Part shown: positions 1 to 10,599 of the stretch, piece by piece
How positions within the stretch are numbered: position 1 is the first letter of the stretch
Layout of the letters: each line of letters opens with the position of its first letter
Assembly: GCA_046330435.1 (NCBI GenBank)
Contig: JAXLST010000009.1
Span: 172,716 to 236,715, forward strand
Length of the DNA: 64,000 nucleotides
Origin: Ga0077560 sp046330435
GTDB lineage: Bacteria; Actinomycetota; Thermoleophilia; Miltoncostaeales; Miltoncostaeaceae
Direction of reading: 5' to 3'
Made by a program: the position numbers and the translations under genes
Notes under the pieces: generated by a model
What the model was told of the DNA's origin: nothing
The model's input: only the letters and a program-made list of their open reading frames with translations
Database searches by the model: none

Positions 1-1335
1 GCGCCGCTCCATGTCGGCCTCCGAGACCAGGGACTCCAGGTTCAGGCGCAGCAGCGGCTCGGTGTTCGACGCCCGCACGTTGAAGTGCCAGTCGTCGTAG
101 TCCACCGACACGCCGTCGATCTCGCGCTGCACGCCGTCCCGGTAGGCGTCCCGGATGCGCTGGATCGCGGCGGGGGCGTCCGCCACCGTCGAGTTGATCT
201 CGCCGGAGATGTGGTACTTCGCGCGGAACCCGTCGATGAGCTCCGACATCTTCACGCCGCGCTCGCCGAGCAGCTCCAGCACCAGCAGCGCGGGGATGAG
301 CCCGGTGTCGGCGAACGAGAAGTCCTTGAAGTAGTAGTGGCCGCTCACCTCGCCGGCGAACACCGCGTCCACCTCGCGCATGCGCCGCTTGATGAAGGCG
401 TGGCCCACCCGGAACTCGTCCGGCGTCCCGCCGGCGGCGGTGATGGCGTCGCGCACGGCCCATGAGGCGCGCAGGTCGTAGACGATCGCCGACGGCCCGG
501 TGCGCCGCAGCAGGTGCTCGGCGAGCAGGGCGGTCAGGAAGTCCCCGGGCACGAACTCGCCCCGGTCGTCGATGAAGAAGCAGCGGTCCGCGTCGCCGTC
601 CCAGGCGATGCCGAGGTCCGCGCCCTCCTCCTTGACCTTCGCCTCGATGAACGCGCGGTTCTCGGGCAGCAGCGGGTTCGGCTCGTGGTGGGGGAAGCGC
701 CCGTCCGGGTCGAGGAAGCACGGCACCGCGTCGATGCCGATCCGCTCCAGCACGGGCGGCAGGTACACCCCGGCCATGCCGTTCGCGGCGTCGAGCACCA
801 CGCGCATCCCGCCGATCTTCGAGGCGTCGACGAAGCCCATGCAGTTGTCCACGAAGCGGCCCAGCACGGTGTCGTCCCGCTCGCGCGAGCCGCCGGGGGC
901 CGGGGCGGGCTCGCCGGCCATCGCCAGGCGGCCGACCTCCCCGATCCCGGTGTCGCCGGACAGGGGCAGCGCCCCCGCCAGCACCAGCTTCGCGCCGGTG
1001 TACTGGGGCGGGTTGTGGCTGGCGGTGATCGCGGCGCCGGCGTCGTAGCCGCCGTCCGCGACGGCGAAGTAGACCATCTCGGTCGCGGCCAGGCCGATCT
1101 CGGTGACGCGGGCGCCGGCCGCCGCCGCGCCGGCGCAGAAGGCGTCGGCCATGGACGGGGAGGAGAGGCGCACGTCGTGGCCCACCGCGATGCGCGGGTT
1201 GGGGGTGCCCGGGGTCGCCTGGCGCACCACCTCGACGAAGGCGCGGCCGATGCGCTCGGCGCCCTCCTCGTCGATCTCGGTGCCGTGGAGGCCGCGAACG
1301 TCGTACGCCTTGAACACGCCTGGGATGAGCGTCAT
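1..1335 (-). CDS. Phosphomannomutase/phosphoglucomutase, C-terminus cut by window edge
   Basis: Alpha-D-phosphohexomutase that interconverts hexose 6- and 1-phosphates and so feeds GDP-mannose and cell-envelope sugar synthesis. All four family signatures are visible: the active-site serine loop TASHNPP (S106), the metal-binding DGDADR loop, the sugar-specificity loop GEVSGHYYF and the phosphate-binding end RASNTEPLLR. 445 residues are present; with the phosphate-binding loop already included, only the last few residues should be missing. The ATG overlaps the TGA of the upstream HIT gene (ATGA), so the two are probably translationally coupled. Mannose versus glucose preference cannot be decided from sequence. 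Confidence 0.93.
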   Translation of the reverse strand, partial: MTLIPGVFKAYDVRGLHGTEIDEEGAERIGRAFVEVVRQATPGTPNPRIAVGHDVRLSSPSMADAFCAGAAAAGARVTEIGLAATEMVYFAVADGGYDAGAAITASHNPPQYTGAKLVLAGALPLSGDTGIGEVGRLAMAGEPAPAPGGSRERDDTVLGRFVDNCMGFVDASKIGGMRVVLDAANGMAGVYLPPVLERIGIDAVPCFLDPDGRFPHHEPNPLLPENRAFIEAKVKEEGADLGIAWDGDADRCFFIDDRGEFVPGDFLTALLAEHLLRRTGPSAIVYDLRASWAVRDAITAAGGTPDEFRVGHAFIKRRMREVDAVFAGEVSGHYYFKDFSFADTGLIPALLVLELLGERGVKMSELIDGFRAKYHISGEINSTVADAPAAIQRIRDAYRDGVQREIDGVSVDYDDWHFNVRASNTEPLLRLNLESLVSEADMERR

Positions 1336-1856
1336 ACGGAGAACCCCGGTTTCAGCAGGTCGTAGGTGTCGTCCATGTGCTGCGGCATCACCCGGCAGTC
1401 CCCGATCGCCGGCATGAAGTTCGTGTCGCCCACCCACCTCGGGAGGATGTGCAGGTGGACGTGGTCCGCGATGCCCGCCCCGGCGGCGCGGCCCTGGTTC
1501 ATCCCCACGTTGAAGCCATGGGGGTGCATGGTCGCCGCGAGCACCGTCTGGGCCTTCTGCGTGAGCGCCATCATCTCGGCGGTCGTGTCGGCGTCCAGCG
1601 CCAGCAGGGTGTCGACGTGCGCGTACGGGACGACCATGAGGTGCCCGTTGTTGTACGGGTACAGGTTCATGATCACGAAGCACCGCTCGCCGCGGTGGAG
1701 GATGTACGAGCGGGCGTCGTCCTCCTGGGCCGGCAGGGTGCAGAACACGCACCGCGGGCCCTCGAAGCCGTGCTCGTGCTCGCCCGAGATGTAGGCCATG
1801 CGCCAGGGCGCCCACATGATGTCCGGGCCCTGGTGGCCCTCGGGGGGTCGCGTCAT
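1332..1856 (-). CDS. HIT family hydrolase/Ap4A phosphorylase-like protein
   Basis: Histidine-triad nucleotide-binding protein of 174 residues. The triad HVHLHILPRW (H132, H134, H136) is complete. An N-terminal CVFC pair (residues 36-39) and the NLYPYNNGHLMVVPY block resemble mycobacterial diadenosine tetraphosphate phosphorylase. The predicted role is cleavage of dinucleoside polyphosphates or nucleotidyl phosphoramidates in the cytosol. The frame is open to 1937, but the ATG at 1856 begins the homologous region (MTRPP...MWAPWRM). Its stop overlaps the phosphomannomutase start by the ATGA arrangement. HIT versus true Ap4A phosphorylase activity is inferred from family resemblance only. Confidence 0.88.
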   Translation of the reverse strand: MTRPPEGHQGPDIMWAPWRMAYISGEHEHGFEGPRCVFCTLPAQEDDARSYILHRGERCFVIMNLYPYNNGHLMVVPYAHVDTLLALDADTTAEMMALTQKAQTVLAATMHPHGFNVGMNQGRAAGAGIADHVHLHILPRWVGDTNFMPAIGDCRVMPQHMDDTYDLLKPGFSV

Positions 1857-2031
1857 CGGCGCCCATCCTAGCGGCCCCCCTCGGGCGGGGGCTCGCGTGC
1901 GCATCGTCACGCCGGGGGCGGCCCGGACGTCATCCACCGGCGCGGGGTGCTGACTTCGTCCGTTGAAGGGAGTAGCGTCGCCCGTCGCGTCCGCCCGCCC
2001 ATCACGGGCCTCCGCCGCGGACCCCCCATAC

Positions 2032-3939
2032 GTGACCCATCACAGCCACAGTGCCTCCCGCGGCGCGTCCGCGGGGCTCACGCTCGCCGCGCTCGGCGTC
2101 GTCTTCGGCGACATCGGCACCAGCCCCCTGTACGCCATGAAGGAGGTGTTCAGCGGGGCGCACGAGCTGCAGCCCGACCCGGGCCGGGTCTACGGCGTCA
2201 TCTCGCTGGTGTTCTGGGCGCTGATCATCATCGTGACCCTCAAGTACGTCGCCCTGATCATGCGGGCCGACAACGAGGGGGAGGGCGGCATCATGGCCCT
2301 CGTCGCGCTGGTCAAGCGCATCCCCTCCTCGGCGCGGATCGGCAGCGTGCTGGTGCTGCTGGGGATCTTCGGCGCCTCGCTGTTCTACGGCGACGGCATG
2401 ATCACCCCCGCTATCTCCGTGCTCTCCGCCGTGGAGGGCCTGGAGGTCGCGCGGCCCGGCATCGACAGCCTGGTGGTGCCGCTGGCCCTGGCGATCCTCA
2501 CGGGGCTGTTCGCGGTGCAGCGTTTCGGCACCGGGGCGGTGGGCCGCCTGTTCGGCCCGGTGATGCTCGTCTGGTTCACGACGCTCGGCATCCTGGGCGT
2601 CGCGGAGATCCGCAACCACCCGGACGTGCTGCAGAGCCTGTCGCCCACCTACGCGGTGCGGTTCTTCATGGACAACGGGTCGCTGGCGTTCCTCGCCCTG
2701 GGCTCGGTCGTGCTGGCCGTGACCGGGGCGGAGGCCCTGTACGCCGACATGGGGCACTTCGGGCGGCCGGCCATCACCCGGGCCTGGCTCCTGGTGGCGT
2801 TCCCCGCGCTGCTGCTCAACTACATGGGGCAGGGGGCGCTGCTGGTGAACGACCCGAGCGCCCGGGACAACCCGTTCTACCGGCTTGCGCCGGAGTGGGG
2901 GCAGATCCCGCTGGTGGTGCTCGCCACGTGCGCCACCGTCGTCGCGTCGCAGGCGGTCATCTCGGGGGCGTTCTCGGTGACCCGGCAGGCGATCCAGCTG
3001 GGCTTCCTGCCGCGCATGTCGATCCGGCACACCTCGGCCGACGAGGCGGGCCAGATCTACGTGCCGGCGATCAACTGGATGCTGTACGTCGCGGTGTTCG
3101 CGCTGGTGATCGGCTTCCAGTCCAGCTCGAACCTGGCGTCGGCGTACGGCATCGCCGTGACCGCCACCCTCGCCATCGACACGCTGCTGGCCTTCTACGT
3201 GATCCGGCACGTGTGGGAGAAACCGGTGTGGCTGGTGGTCGCCGGCGCCGCCGGGTTCCTGGTGGTCGACCTGGCCTTCTTCGCGGCGAACACCACGAAG
3301 ATCCTGCACGGCGGCTGGTTCCCCATCCTCATGGGCCTGGTGGCGTTCACGCTGCTGTCGACCTGGTGGCGCGGCCGGCGGCTGGCGCTGCGGCGGCTCG
3401 CCGAGCGCGAGATGCCGCTGAAGAAGTTCATCCAGCTGCTGCGCGCCCAGTGGGCCCGGTCGATCCCCGGGATCCCCGTCACCCGCGTGCCCGGCACCGC
3501 CGTGTACCTCACCGCGATCGACGGCGGCACGCCCATGCCGCTCAACCGCAACCTCGAGCACAACCACGTGCTGCACCAGCACATCGTGCTGTTCACCTCG
3601 CGGGTGCGCGGGGTGCCGCTCATCCCCGACGACGAGCGGCTCGAGGTGAGCGAGCTGGGGCAGGGGATCGTGCGGGTGGTCGCCTCCTACGGCTTCCAGG
3701 AGCAGCCCAACGTTCCCGCCGCCCTGCGGCTGGCGGCCCAGCACGGGCTGGACGTCGACCCGGACCACGCCTCGTACTTCCTGGGCCACGTCACGCTGAA
3801 CCCCGTGGACAGCGAGGGCATGGCGCTGTGGCGCAAGAAGCTCTTCGCCTGGATGAGCAAGAACTCGTTCCGGGCGTCCACCTACCTCGGCGTGAAGTCC
3901 GACGAGGTCATCGAGGTGGGCACCCAGGTCGACATCTGA
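2032..3939 (+). CDS. kup: Kup-type potassium uptake protein
   Basis: Low-affinity proton-coupled K+ transporter of the KUP/HAK/KT family. The signature GDIGTSPLYA lies near residue 32, followed by about twelve hydrophobic helices and a hydrophilic C-terminal domain from about residue 450 onwards. From the GTG at 2032 the protein is 635 residues, close to E. coli Kup at 622. A TTG at 1963 would add 23 residues of low-complexity Ser/Pro/Ala sequence with no homology to the family, so I prefer the later start, although neither has a clear Shine-Dalgarno sequence. It converges on corA, with 31 bp between the stop codons. Confidence 0.93.
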   Translation: MTHHSHSASRGASAGLTLAALGVVFGDIGTSPLYAMKEVFSGAHELQPDPGRVYGVISLVFWALIIIVTLKYVALIMRADNEGEGGIMALVALVKRIPSSARIGSVLVLLGIFGASLFYGDGMITPAISVLSAVEGLEVARPGIDSLVVPLALAILTGLFAVQRFGTGAVGRLFGPVMLVWFTTLGILGVAEIRNHPDVLQSLSPTYAVRFFMDNGSLAFLALGSVVLAVTGAEALYADMGHFGRPAITRAWLLVAFPALLLNYMGQGALLVNDPSARDNPFYRLAPEWGQIPLVVLATCATVVASQAVISGAFSVTRQAIQLGFLPRMSIRHTSADEAGQIYVPAINWMLYVAVFALVIGFQSSSNLASAYGIAVTATLAIDTLLAFYVIRHVWEKPVWLVVAGAAGFLVVDLAFFAANTTKILHGGWFPILMGLVAFTLLSTWWRGRRLALRRLAEREMPLKKFIQLLRAQWARSIPGIPVTRVPGTAVYLTAIDGGTPMPLNRNLEHNHVLHQHIVLFTSRVRGVPLIPDDERLEVSELGQGIVRVVASYGFQEQPNVPAALRLAAQHGLDVDPDHASYFLGHVTLNPVDSEGMALWRKKLFAWMSKNSFRASTYLGVKSDEVIEVGTQVDI

Positions 3940-3951
3940 CCGCATCTGACC

Positions 3952-3966
3952 GGGCCCGCCGGGCCC
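3952..3966. terminator. Short GC hairpin between convergent kup and corA
   Basis: GGGCCC arms at 3952-3957 and 3961-3966 enclose a three-base loop in the 31 bp between two convergent stop codons. There is no T-run, so termination is inferred mainly from position. Confidence 0.35.
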
Positions 3967-3970
3967 CGCG

Positions 3971-4978
3971 TCAGATCCAGCGTTTCCTGCGGAACCAGAT
4001 GAGCAGCGCGGCCCCGGTGCCCAGCATCACGCCGATGGTGAAGACCACGCTCCAGGCGCCGTGGTGGGCGAACATCAGGCCGTCCACGTTCATGCCGTAG
4101 AAGCCCGTGATGAGCGTCATGGGCAGCACGATCCCGGACAGGATCGTGAGCACCCGGATGACCTCGTTGAGGCGGTGGGTGATGACCGCCTCGTTGGTGG
4201 CCTCCAGCGCCTCGGCGACCTCCTTGTAGTTCTCCAGGAGGTCCCAGATGCGCTCGTTCTTGTCGACGATGTCGTCGAAGTAGATCTCCAGGTCCTGGGG
4301 CGCGTACTCCTTCACGTGCCGCTCCAGGAGCCGCAGGGTGGGACGCTGCGGCTTGATGATCTTCCGGTAGTTGATGATCTCCTGCTTGACGTTGGAGATG
4401 TCCCGGACGATCTCCTCGCCGCCGCCCTCGAAGATCTGATCCTCGAGCAGGTCGAGCTTGAACCCGATCTTGTCGAGGATCGGGAAGCAGTAGTCGTACA
4501 TCGAGTCGACGATCTCGTAGAGCAGGTAGCCGGAGCCCTTGCTCATGTGCGCCTCGCGCTCGTCCTCCCGCGCGTTGCAGCGCGCCCACAGCGCGGAGAG
4601 GGGCTTCAGCGACTCGTTCGGGATCGTGATGATGAGGTCCCGGGCGACGAAGACGTTGAGCTCCGCGGCCTGCAGCCGCTGCGTCCGCTTGTCGAAGCGC
4701 GGGAAGTGCAGGACGATGAAGACGTAGTCGTCGTACTCGTCGATCTTCGCCCGCTGCCGGCGCCGCGACCGGACGTCCTCGATGTCCAGAGGGTGGAAGT
4801 CGTGGTGCTCCGCGAGCCAGTCGATCTCCAGCTCGCTGGGCGACTCGATGTTCAGCCAGGTGAGGCCGTGCGCCTCCAGGCGCTGGACATCGGGTTCCTT
4901 GGGCGGTGCGGTCTGGGTCTCAGCGAAGTGCCGCGAGGCCCGAGACGACGCTCGGCGGATCTTCGGCAGGTTCGCCAT
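3971..4978 (-). CDS. corA: CorA-like magnesium/cobalt transporter
   Basis: Pentameric Mg2+ channel of the CorA family, 335 residues. There is a long acidic, helical cytoplasmic N-terminal domain and two C-terminal membrane helices. The diagnostic YGMN selectivity motif at residues 294-297 lies in the loop between them, and the protein ends in a basic RRKRW tail, as expected. The ATG at 4978 has a weak GGACGGACG sequence upstream. It sits between convergent kup and the response regulators with no operon partner. Substrate preference (Mg, Co, Ni or Zn) cannot be read from the sequence. Confidence 0.93.
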   Translation of the reverse strand: MANLPKIRRASSRASRHFAETQTAPPKEPDVQRLEAHGLTWLNIESPSELEIDWLAEHHDFHPLDIEDVRSRRRQRAKIDEYDDYVFIVLHFPRFDKRTQRLQAAELNVFVARDLIITIPNESLKPLSALWARCNAREDEREAHMSKGSGYLLYEIVDSMYDYCFPILDKIGFKLDLLEDQIFEGGGEEIVRDISNVKQEIINYRKIIKPQRPTLRLLERHVKEYAPQDLEIYFDDIVDKNERIWDLLENYKEVAEALEATNEAVITHRLNEVIRVLTILSGIVLPMTLITGFYGMNVDGLMFAHHGAWSVVFTIGVMLGTGAALLIWFRRKRWI

Positions 4979-5115
4979 CGTCCGTCCGCATCGTCACCGT
5001 GATGATGTCGCGCCCAGGGGTCACGCGGGCGAGTGTAGCCCAGCACCGGCCCGTCCGTGTGGACGGGTTGTCACCGTTTCGCCGACCGTCCGGCCGCCGG
5101 GCCCGGGGGCCGCGG

Positions 5116-5787
5116 TCAGTCGATGAGGCCGTTGCGGTACGCGTACCGCGTGGCCTCGGTGCGGTTGCCGACGCCGAGCTTGCGGTAGATGTTCGACAGG
5201 TGGAACTTCACCGTCTGCTCGGTGACGTACAGCTTGCTGGCGATGTCGAGGTTCGACAGGCCCTCGGCGACGAGCTTGAGGATCGAGAGCTCGCGGTCCG
5301 TGAGGCCGCCGGGGTTCTGGGCGGTGACCGGCTCGGTCGCCCCGCCGCCGCCGGAGCCGCGCGGGTGGTACACGGTGCCCTCGACGACCTGCCGGATGGT
5401 GGAGGGCAGGTCGAGCGGGTTGATCGACTTGACCACGTAGCCGGCCGCGCCCTGGCCCAGCGCCTGCTCGATGTGCTCGGAGTCCTCGAACATCGACAGG
5501 ATGATGACCTTGACGTCCGGGTGCGTCTTCTTGAGCTGCTGCAGGGTGGTGAGGCCGTCGCCCTTGGGCATGCGCAGGTCGAGGATCACCACGTCCGGGC
5601 GCACCTTGGGCACCAGGGCGATCATGTCCTCGCCGTTCATGGCCTCGCCCACGACCTTGATGTCGGGGGCGGTCTCCAGCGCCCGCTTGATGCCGTCGAG
5701 CATCAGGCGGTGATCGTCGGCGATCGCGACGCGGAGTGGAGGCTTGTTGATGGCGGCGACGGGGTCCGGCAATTTGGCAGTCGTCAC
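5116..5787 (-). CDS. NarL/FixJ-type response regulator
   Basis: DNA-binding response regulator. An N-terminal receiver domain begins at LRVAIADDH and has the phosphoacceptor D70 in VVILDLRMP. A Gly-rich linker follows, then a LuxR-type helix-turn-helix (LTDRELSILKLVAEGLSN...TVKFHLSNIYRKLGV). The GTG at 5787 gives 223 residues; the frame is open to another GTG at 5886, but the extra 33 residues look non-coding and neither start has a good ribosome-binding site. A second receiver gene lies just upstream on the same strand and a histidine kinase is divergent beyond that, so this is the likely transcriptional output of that kinase. Confidence 0.92.
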   Translation of the reverse strand: MTTAKLPDPVAAINKPPLRVAIADDHRLMLDGIKRALETAPDIKVVGEAMNGEDMIALVPKVRPDVVILDLRMPKGDGLTTLQQLKKTHPDVKVIILSMFEDSEHIEQALGQGAAGYVVKSINPLDLPSTIRQVVEGTVYHPRGSGGGGATEPVTAQNPGGLTDRELSILKLVAEGLSNLDIASKLYVTEQTVKFHLSNIYRKLGVGNRTEATRYAYRNGLID

Positions 5788-5916
5788 GATGACGGTATCG
5801 GCGCTTCGGGCGGATACCTTGAACAGCGACGGGGGAACCCTATCGTCCCGGCCGGACGGGCGGTAGCCGGGTGAGGTCCGACGCACCCTTGGGTGGGTGC
5901 GGACCGGCCGCGGAGC

Positions 5917-6288
5917 TCAGTCGAGCTCGGGCCCGTGGCGCTTGATCGCGGCGACGATGTCCGCCGCCGGGGTGCCCTTCACCAGGAACTCGGACGCGCC
6001 GCTGTCGAGGCCGGCGGCGATCTCGTGCTCCTTGTCCGCCACCGAGAGCATGAGCACGGCGACGTCGGGAATGCGCGACTTGAGCTCCAGCGTCGCCTCG
6101 AGGCCGTCCACGCCGGGCATGGACAGGTCCATCAGGACGACGTCGGGGCGGTGCTCCTCGGCCAGGTCGAGGGCCTCGGCGCCGTTGTTCGCCTCGGCGA
6201 CCACCTCGATCTGGGAGTCGCGCTCCAGGAGCCGGCGCAGGAGCGACCGGAACCGGGCGTTGTCATCTGCAAGAAGGACACGGACCAT
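5917..6288 (-). CDS. Single-domain (CheY-like) response regulator
   Basis: Receiver domain alone, 123 residues, with the acidic pair DD at 8-9, phosphoacceptor D54 (VVLMDLSMP) and the conserved lysine in the LVKGTP segment. There is no output domain, so it may act as a phosphate sink or signal by protein-protein contact. I place the start at the ATG at 6288 (MVRVLLADD), where receiver homology begins; the open frame runs 18 codons further. It is 129 bp upstream of the LuxR-type regulator on the same strand and divergent from the histidine kinase gene. Confidence 0.9.
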   Translation of the reverse strand: MVRVLLADDNARFRSLLRRLLERDSQIEVVAEANNGAEALDLAEEHRPDVVLMDLSMPGVDGLEATLELKSRIPDVAVLMLSVADKEHEIAAGLDSGASEFLVKGTPAADIVAAIKRHGPELD

Positions 6289-6464
6289 CACGGTTCGGCG
6301 GAGACCCTCGCTACTCCATCGCTGGTTGGATGTGCAGCACACTTCGCGGAAGAGCCTAAGCCGGTCACAGTCTCCGGGTGCCTAGACGCGTGGACGGTTC
6401 TTCGGACCGGAGAGGTATAGGACCGGCGAACGTCACGCAAGTTGCGATCGCTAGGATCGCACAG

Positions 6465-7613
6465 ATGGCCGAACAAGAAACGCATGTGGATCACGCCGCC
6501 GTCCGCGGATTGCTTGCGGTCCTGGACTGCCCGGTGTCGCCGAGCGGGCTTTCCGACGGTTTGGCGGCGGTCGTGGAACGGCTCACCGATGCGGTCGGCG
6601 CGTCCGCGGCGGCCGTCGTCACGCGCGCGGCGCAGCCGGGTTCGCGGATTCTGGCGAATTCCCGCTTCCCGCAGGCCGAGGCCGAGGCGCTGGACGAGCG
6701 CGCGGGGGAGCTGGTGGAGCGCGCGAACGCGGGCGAACCGGGGGATCCGGTGGCTGTCGCGGTGCCCGGGGCGCTCGGCGACGTGGCCCTCGTGGTGGCC
6801 GGGCACGCGGGCGGCGACCCGGTGAACGCCGCGGCCGTCCGCGCGGCCGCCGAGCGGGTGGGGTCCGCCATCGAGGTGGCGCGCCTGCGCAGCGACCTGG
6901 ACCGCGCGATGGCCCAGATCCTGGAGACCGACGAGCGGCTCCTGGGCCGCATCGGCCTGGACATCCACGACGGCCCCACCCAGCACCTCTCGGTGGCGCT
7001 GCTGGAGATCCAGCTGCTGGAGGCCGACCTCGCGGACGCCGCGTCGAACGGCGTCGAGCTCCCCGACGGCCTGATGGGGTCGATGGAGCGCATCTACGAG
7101 ACCCTCGGCGGCGCGCTCACCGAGATGCGCGAGCTCATCGGCCACCTGCGGCCCGCGCAGTTCGAGAACCGGCGCCTGTCGGAGATCCTCCAGGACGCGC
7201 TCACGGCCTTCGAGGCGCGCAGCGGCACCCCGGTGGCGGCCGAGATGGTGGGGGAGTTCCCCGTGAACGGCGTCTCGGTGACCCAGCGCATCACCTTCTA
7301 CCGCGTGCTCCAGGAGGCGCTGAACAACGCGCACCGGCACGGCCACGCGCGGCACATCACGGTGCGGGCGTCGGACGAGGAGGGCGGCACGCGCCTGGTG
7401 GTCGCCGACGACGGCAAGGGCTTCGACGCCGAGGCCGCGCTGCGGCCGCGCGCCGGCGCCCCGATCGCCCGCTTCGGGCTCCACGGGATGCGGGACCGCA
7501 CCATCATGCTGGGCGGCACCTTCACCGTGACCAGCGCCCCCGGCGACGGCTGCTCGATCGAGGTCTACCTGCCCACCTGGCGCCCCGAGGACGATCCGTC
7601 GCGTGCCGGCTGA
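6465..7613 (+). CDS. Soluble sensor histidine kinase, HisKA_3 type
   Basis: Cytoplasmic histidine kinase of 382 residues with no membrane helix. The N-terminal ~145 residues resemble a GAF-like sensor fold. The dimerisation/phosphoacceptor helix carries DIHDGPTQ with H168. The ATPase domain shows the N box (EALNNAHRHGHA), G1 box (VADDGKGFD) and G2 region (GLHGMRDR). The ATG at 6465 follows AGGA at an 8 bp gap. It is of the family that pairs with NarL-type regulators, one of which lies divergently nearby. Its last codons overlap the trpF start, an unusual position for a kinase. The signal sensed is unknown. Confidence 0.92.
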   Translation: MAEQETHVDHAAVRGLLAVLDCPVSPSGLSDGLAAVVERLTDAVGASAAAVVTRAAQPGSRILANSRFPQAEAEALDERAGELVERANAGEPGDPVAVAVPGALGDVALVVAGHAGGDPVNAAAVRAAAERVGSAIEVARLRSDLDRAMAQILETDERLLGRIGLDIHDGPTQHLSVALLEIQLLEADLADAASNGVELPDGLMGSMERIYETLGGALTEMRELIGHLRPAQFENRRLSEILQDALTAFEARSGTPVAAEMVGEFPVNGVSVTQRITFYRVLQEALNNAHRHGHARHITVRASDEEGGTRLVVADDGKGFDAEAALRPRAGAPIARFGLHGMRDRTIMLGGTFTVTSAPGDGCSIEVYLPTWRPEDDPSRAG

Positions 7614-8218
7614 GGGGGTCCGCGTGAAGGTCTGCGGGCTCACGGTCCCGCGGGAGGCCGCCGCATGCGCCGAGCTGGGCGCGTGGGCGGTGGGCGTGGT
7701 GTTCGCCCCGGAGAGCACGCGGCGCGTGGACGTCGCGACCGCGGCCGAGGTCCTGGCGGCGCTGCCGCCGCAGGTCCGGCGGGTGGGCGTGTTCGTGGAC
7801 GCGACGCCCGAGGAGCTGGCGGCCGCCGCGGCGGGCTGCGGCCTCACCCATGTGCAGATCCATGGGGAGACCGACGTGGCCGCGGCCCGCGCGGCGACCG
7901 GCCTGCCCGTGATCCTGGGCATCCCGTTCGACGGGGCCGCCGCGGCCGCCCGGGCGGACGCCTCGGAGGCCGACCTGGTGCTGTTCGACGCCTCCGTGCC
8001 GGGGCGCCACGGGGGCACCGGCACCACCCTCGACTGGGACGCCCTGGCCGCCGGGCGGCCGCGGCGGGACTTCGGCCTCGCGGGAGGCCTGTCCCCGTCG
8101 AATGTGGGCGACGCGGTGCGTAGGGTGCAGCCGTCGTTCGTGGACGTCTCGAGCGGCGTGGAGTCCGCGCCGGGCCGGAAGGACCCGGAGCTGGTGCGGC
8201 GGTTCATGGAGGCCGTGC

Positions 8219-8226
<8 letters not shown>
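7603..8226 (+). CDS. trpF: Phosphoribosylanthranilate isomerase
   Basis: TIM-barrel isomerase of tryptophan synthesis that converts phosphoribosyl-anthranilate to CdRP. It has the N-terminal KVCGLT with the catalytic cysteine, VGVFVD, a phosphate-binding GGLSPSNV loop, and DVSSGVES...GRKD near the C-terminus. It is 207 residues, the usual length. The GTG at 7603 overlaps the kinase stop by 11 nt; an alternative GTG at 7624 has GAGGGGG 5 bp upstream but would remove residues normally present before the first strand. It is followed by trpB with an 8 nt overlap. trpC and trpD are not in the window. Confidence 0.94.
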
Positions 8227-9395
<1,169 letters not shown>

Positions 9396-9403
<8 letters not shown>

Positions 9404-10208
9404 CGGCGCGGCCCGCATCGCGGCGGCCTTCCCGGCCGACCGCGCGGCCTTCATCCCCTACGTGATGGGCGGCTACCCGGACGTCGCCGCGAGCCTCGCC
9501 CACGCCAGGGCGATCGCCCCGCACGCGGACGTGCTGGAGATCGGCATCCCGTACTCGGACCCGCTCGCCGACGGACCGACCATCCAGGCCGCCGGCCAGG
9601 CCGCGCTGGACGCGGGGACCCGGCCGGGGGACGTCCTGGAGATGGCCGAGGAGCTGCGGGGCGGGCCGCCCGTGGTCCTCATGACCTACGTGAACCTGCT
9701 GCTGGCCGCCGGGCCCCGGGCGTTCTTCGAGCGCGCCGCCCGCGCGGGCGTGGCGGGGATGATCGTGCCGGACCTGCCCATCGACGAGGGCGACGACATC
9801 CGGGACGCGGCCGCCCGCGCGGGTGTGGCGATGGTGCCGCTGGCGGCGCCCACGACCACCGACCAGCGGATGGCGATGATCGGCCGCCGGGCCGCGGGGT
9901 TCACCTACCTGGTGTCCGTGGCCGGCGTCACCGGCGGCGAGCTCGAGGTGGGGGAGTCGCTGCGCCGCTTCGTGGAGCGCGCGCGCCGCAGCATCGACAC
10001 GCCCGTGGCGGTGGGCTTCGGGATCCGCACGCCCGGGCAGGCGGCGGCCATCGGGGCCTTCGCCGACGGCGTCGTGGTGGCCAGCCAGCTCATCCGGATG
10101 ATCGAGGCGTCGCCCGACCCCAGGGCCTGCGGACCGGAGCTCGCGGCCTACGCGAAGGAGCTCCAGGACGCCCTCAGAGGCGTGCCGAAAGGGCCGTCCG
10201 CCTCGTAA
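9396..10208 (+). CDS. trpA: Tryptophan synthase alpha chain
   Basis: TIM-barrel lyase that releases indole from indole-3-glycerol phosphate and channels it to TrpB. The catalytic residues E48 and D59 sit in LEIGIPYSDPLADGP; the loop MIVPDLPIDE and the phosphate-binding VAVGFGIRTPGQ are present. It is 270 residues. The ATG overlaps the trpB stop by 8 nt. It is the last gene of the kinase-trpF-trpB-trpA run; the next gene (cold shock) has its own leader and ribosome-binding site. Confidence 0.96.
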
Positions 10209-10302
10209 CGGACGTGGCGAACGCCGTTGCGTGCGCTAGCATCGGCGATCAGTCAGGTCGAATGCGCCTGGCACGCATCATGCGGGACCGTGGTCGAAGT
10301 CG

Positions 10303-10330
10303 CTTGTAGGGCACTGCCGTACGCGTATTC
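10303..10330 (+). promoter_or_regulatory. Possible promoter in the cold-shock gene leader
   Basis: TTGTAG is followed after 16 bp by TATTCA, about 39 bp before the cold-shock ATG. The match to the sigma-70 consensus is weak and is offered only as a candidate within the 160 bp gap after trpA. Confidence 0.3.
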
Positions 10331-10368
10331 ACCCTGGATCTCGCCACCTTACATTGGAAGGAAGCAGC

Positions 10369-10572
10369 ATGGCGCAGGGCGTCGTCAAGTGGTTCAACGC
10401 CGAGAAGGGGTACGGCTTCATCACCCCCGATGACGGTGGTAAGGACCTGTTCGTCCACTACTCGGAGATCCAGTCCTCCGGGTACCGCTCGCTCGAGGAA
10501 GGTCAGCGGGTCAACTACGAGCCACAGGACAGCCCGAAGGGTCCGCAGGCCAGCCAGGTCAGCCCACTCTAA
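10369..10572 (+). CDS. Cold-shock protein (CspA family)
   Basis: Single cold-shock domain of 67 residues that binds single-stranded nucleic acid and acts as an RNA chaperone. RNP1 (KGYGFI, residues 13-18) and RNP2 (LFVH, residues 27-30) are intact, and the N-terminal VKWFNAEKG is typical. AAGGA lies 7 bp before the ATG. The gene is monocistronic, with a 160 bp leader and a strong hairpin terminator behind it. Confidence 0.96.
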   Translation: MAQGVVKWFNAEKGYGFITPDDGGKDLFVHYSEIQSSGYRSLEEGQRVNYEPQDSPKGPQASQVSPL

Positions 10573-10599
10573 GGCGAAGCGACACCACGGCAGCACCGA

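Noticed and set aside
1947..4100. Long open frame overlapping kup in another frame
   Set aside because: Arg/Gly/Pro-rich shadow of kup with no family motifs.
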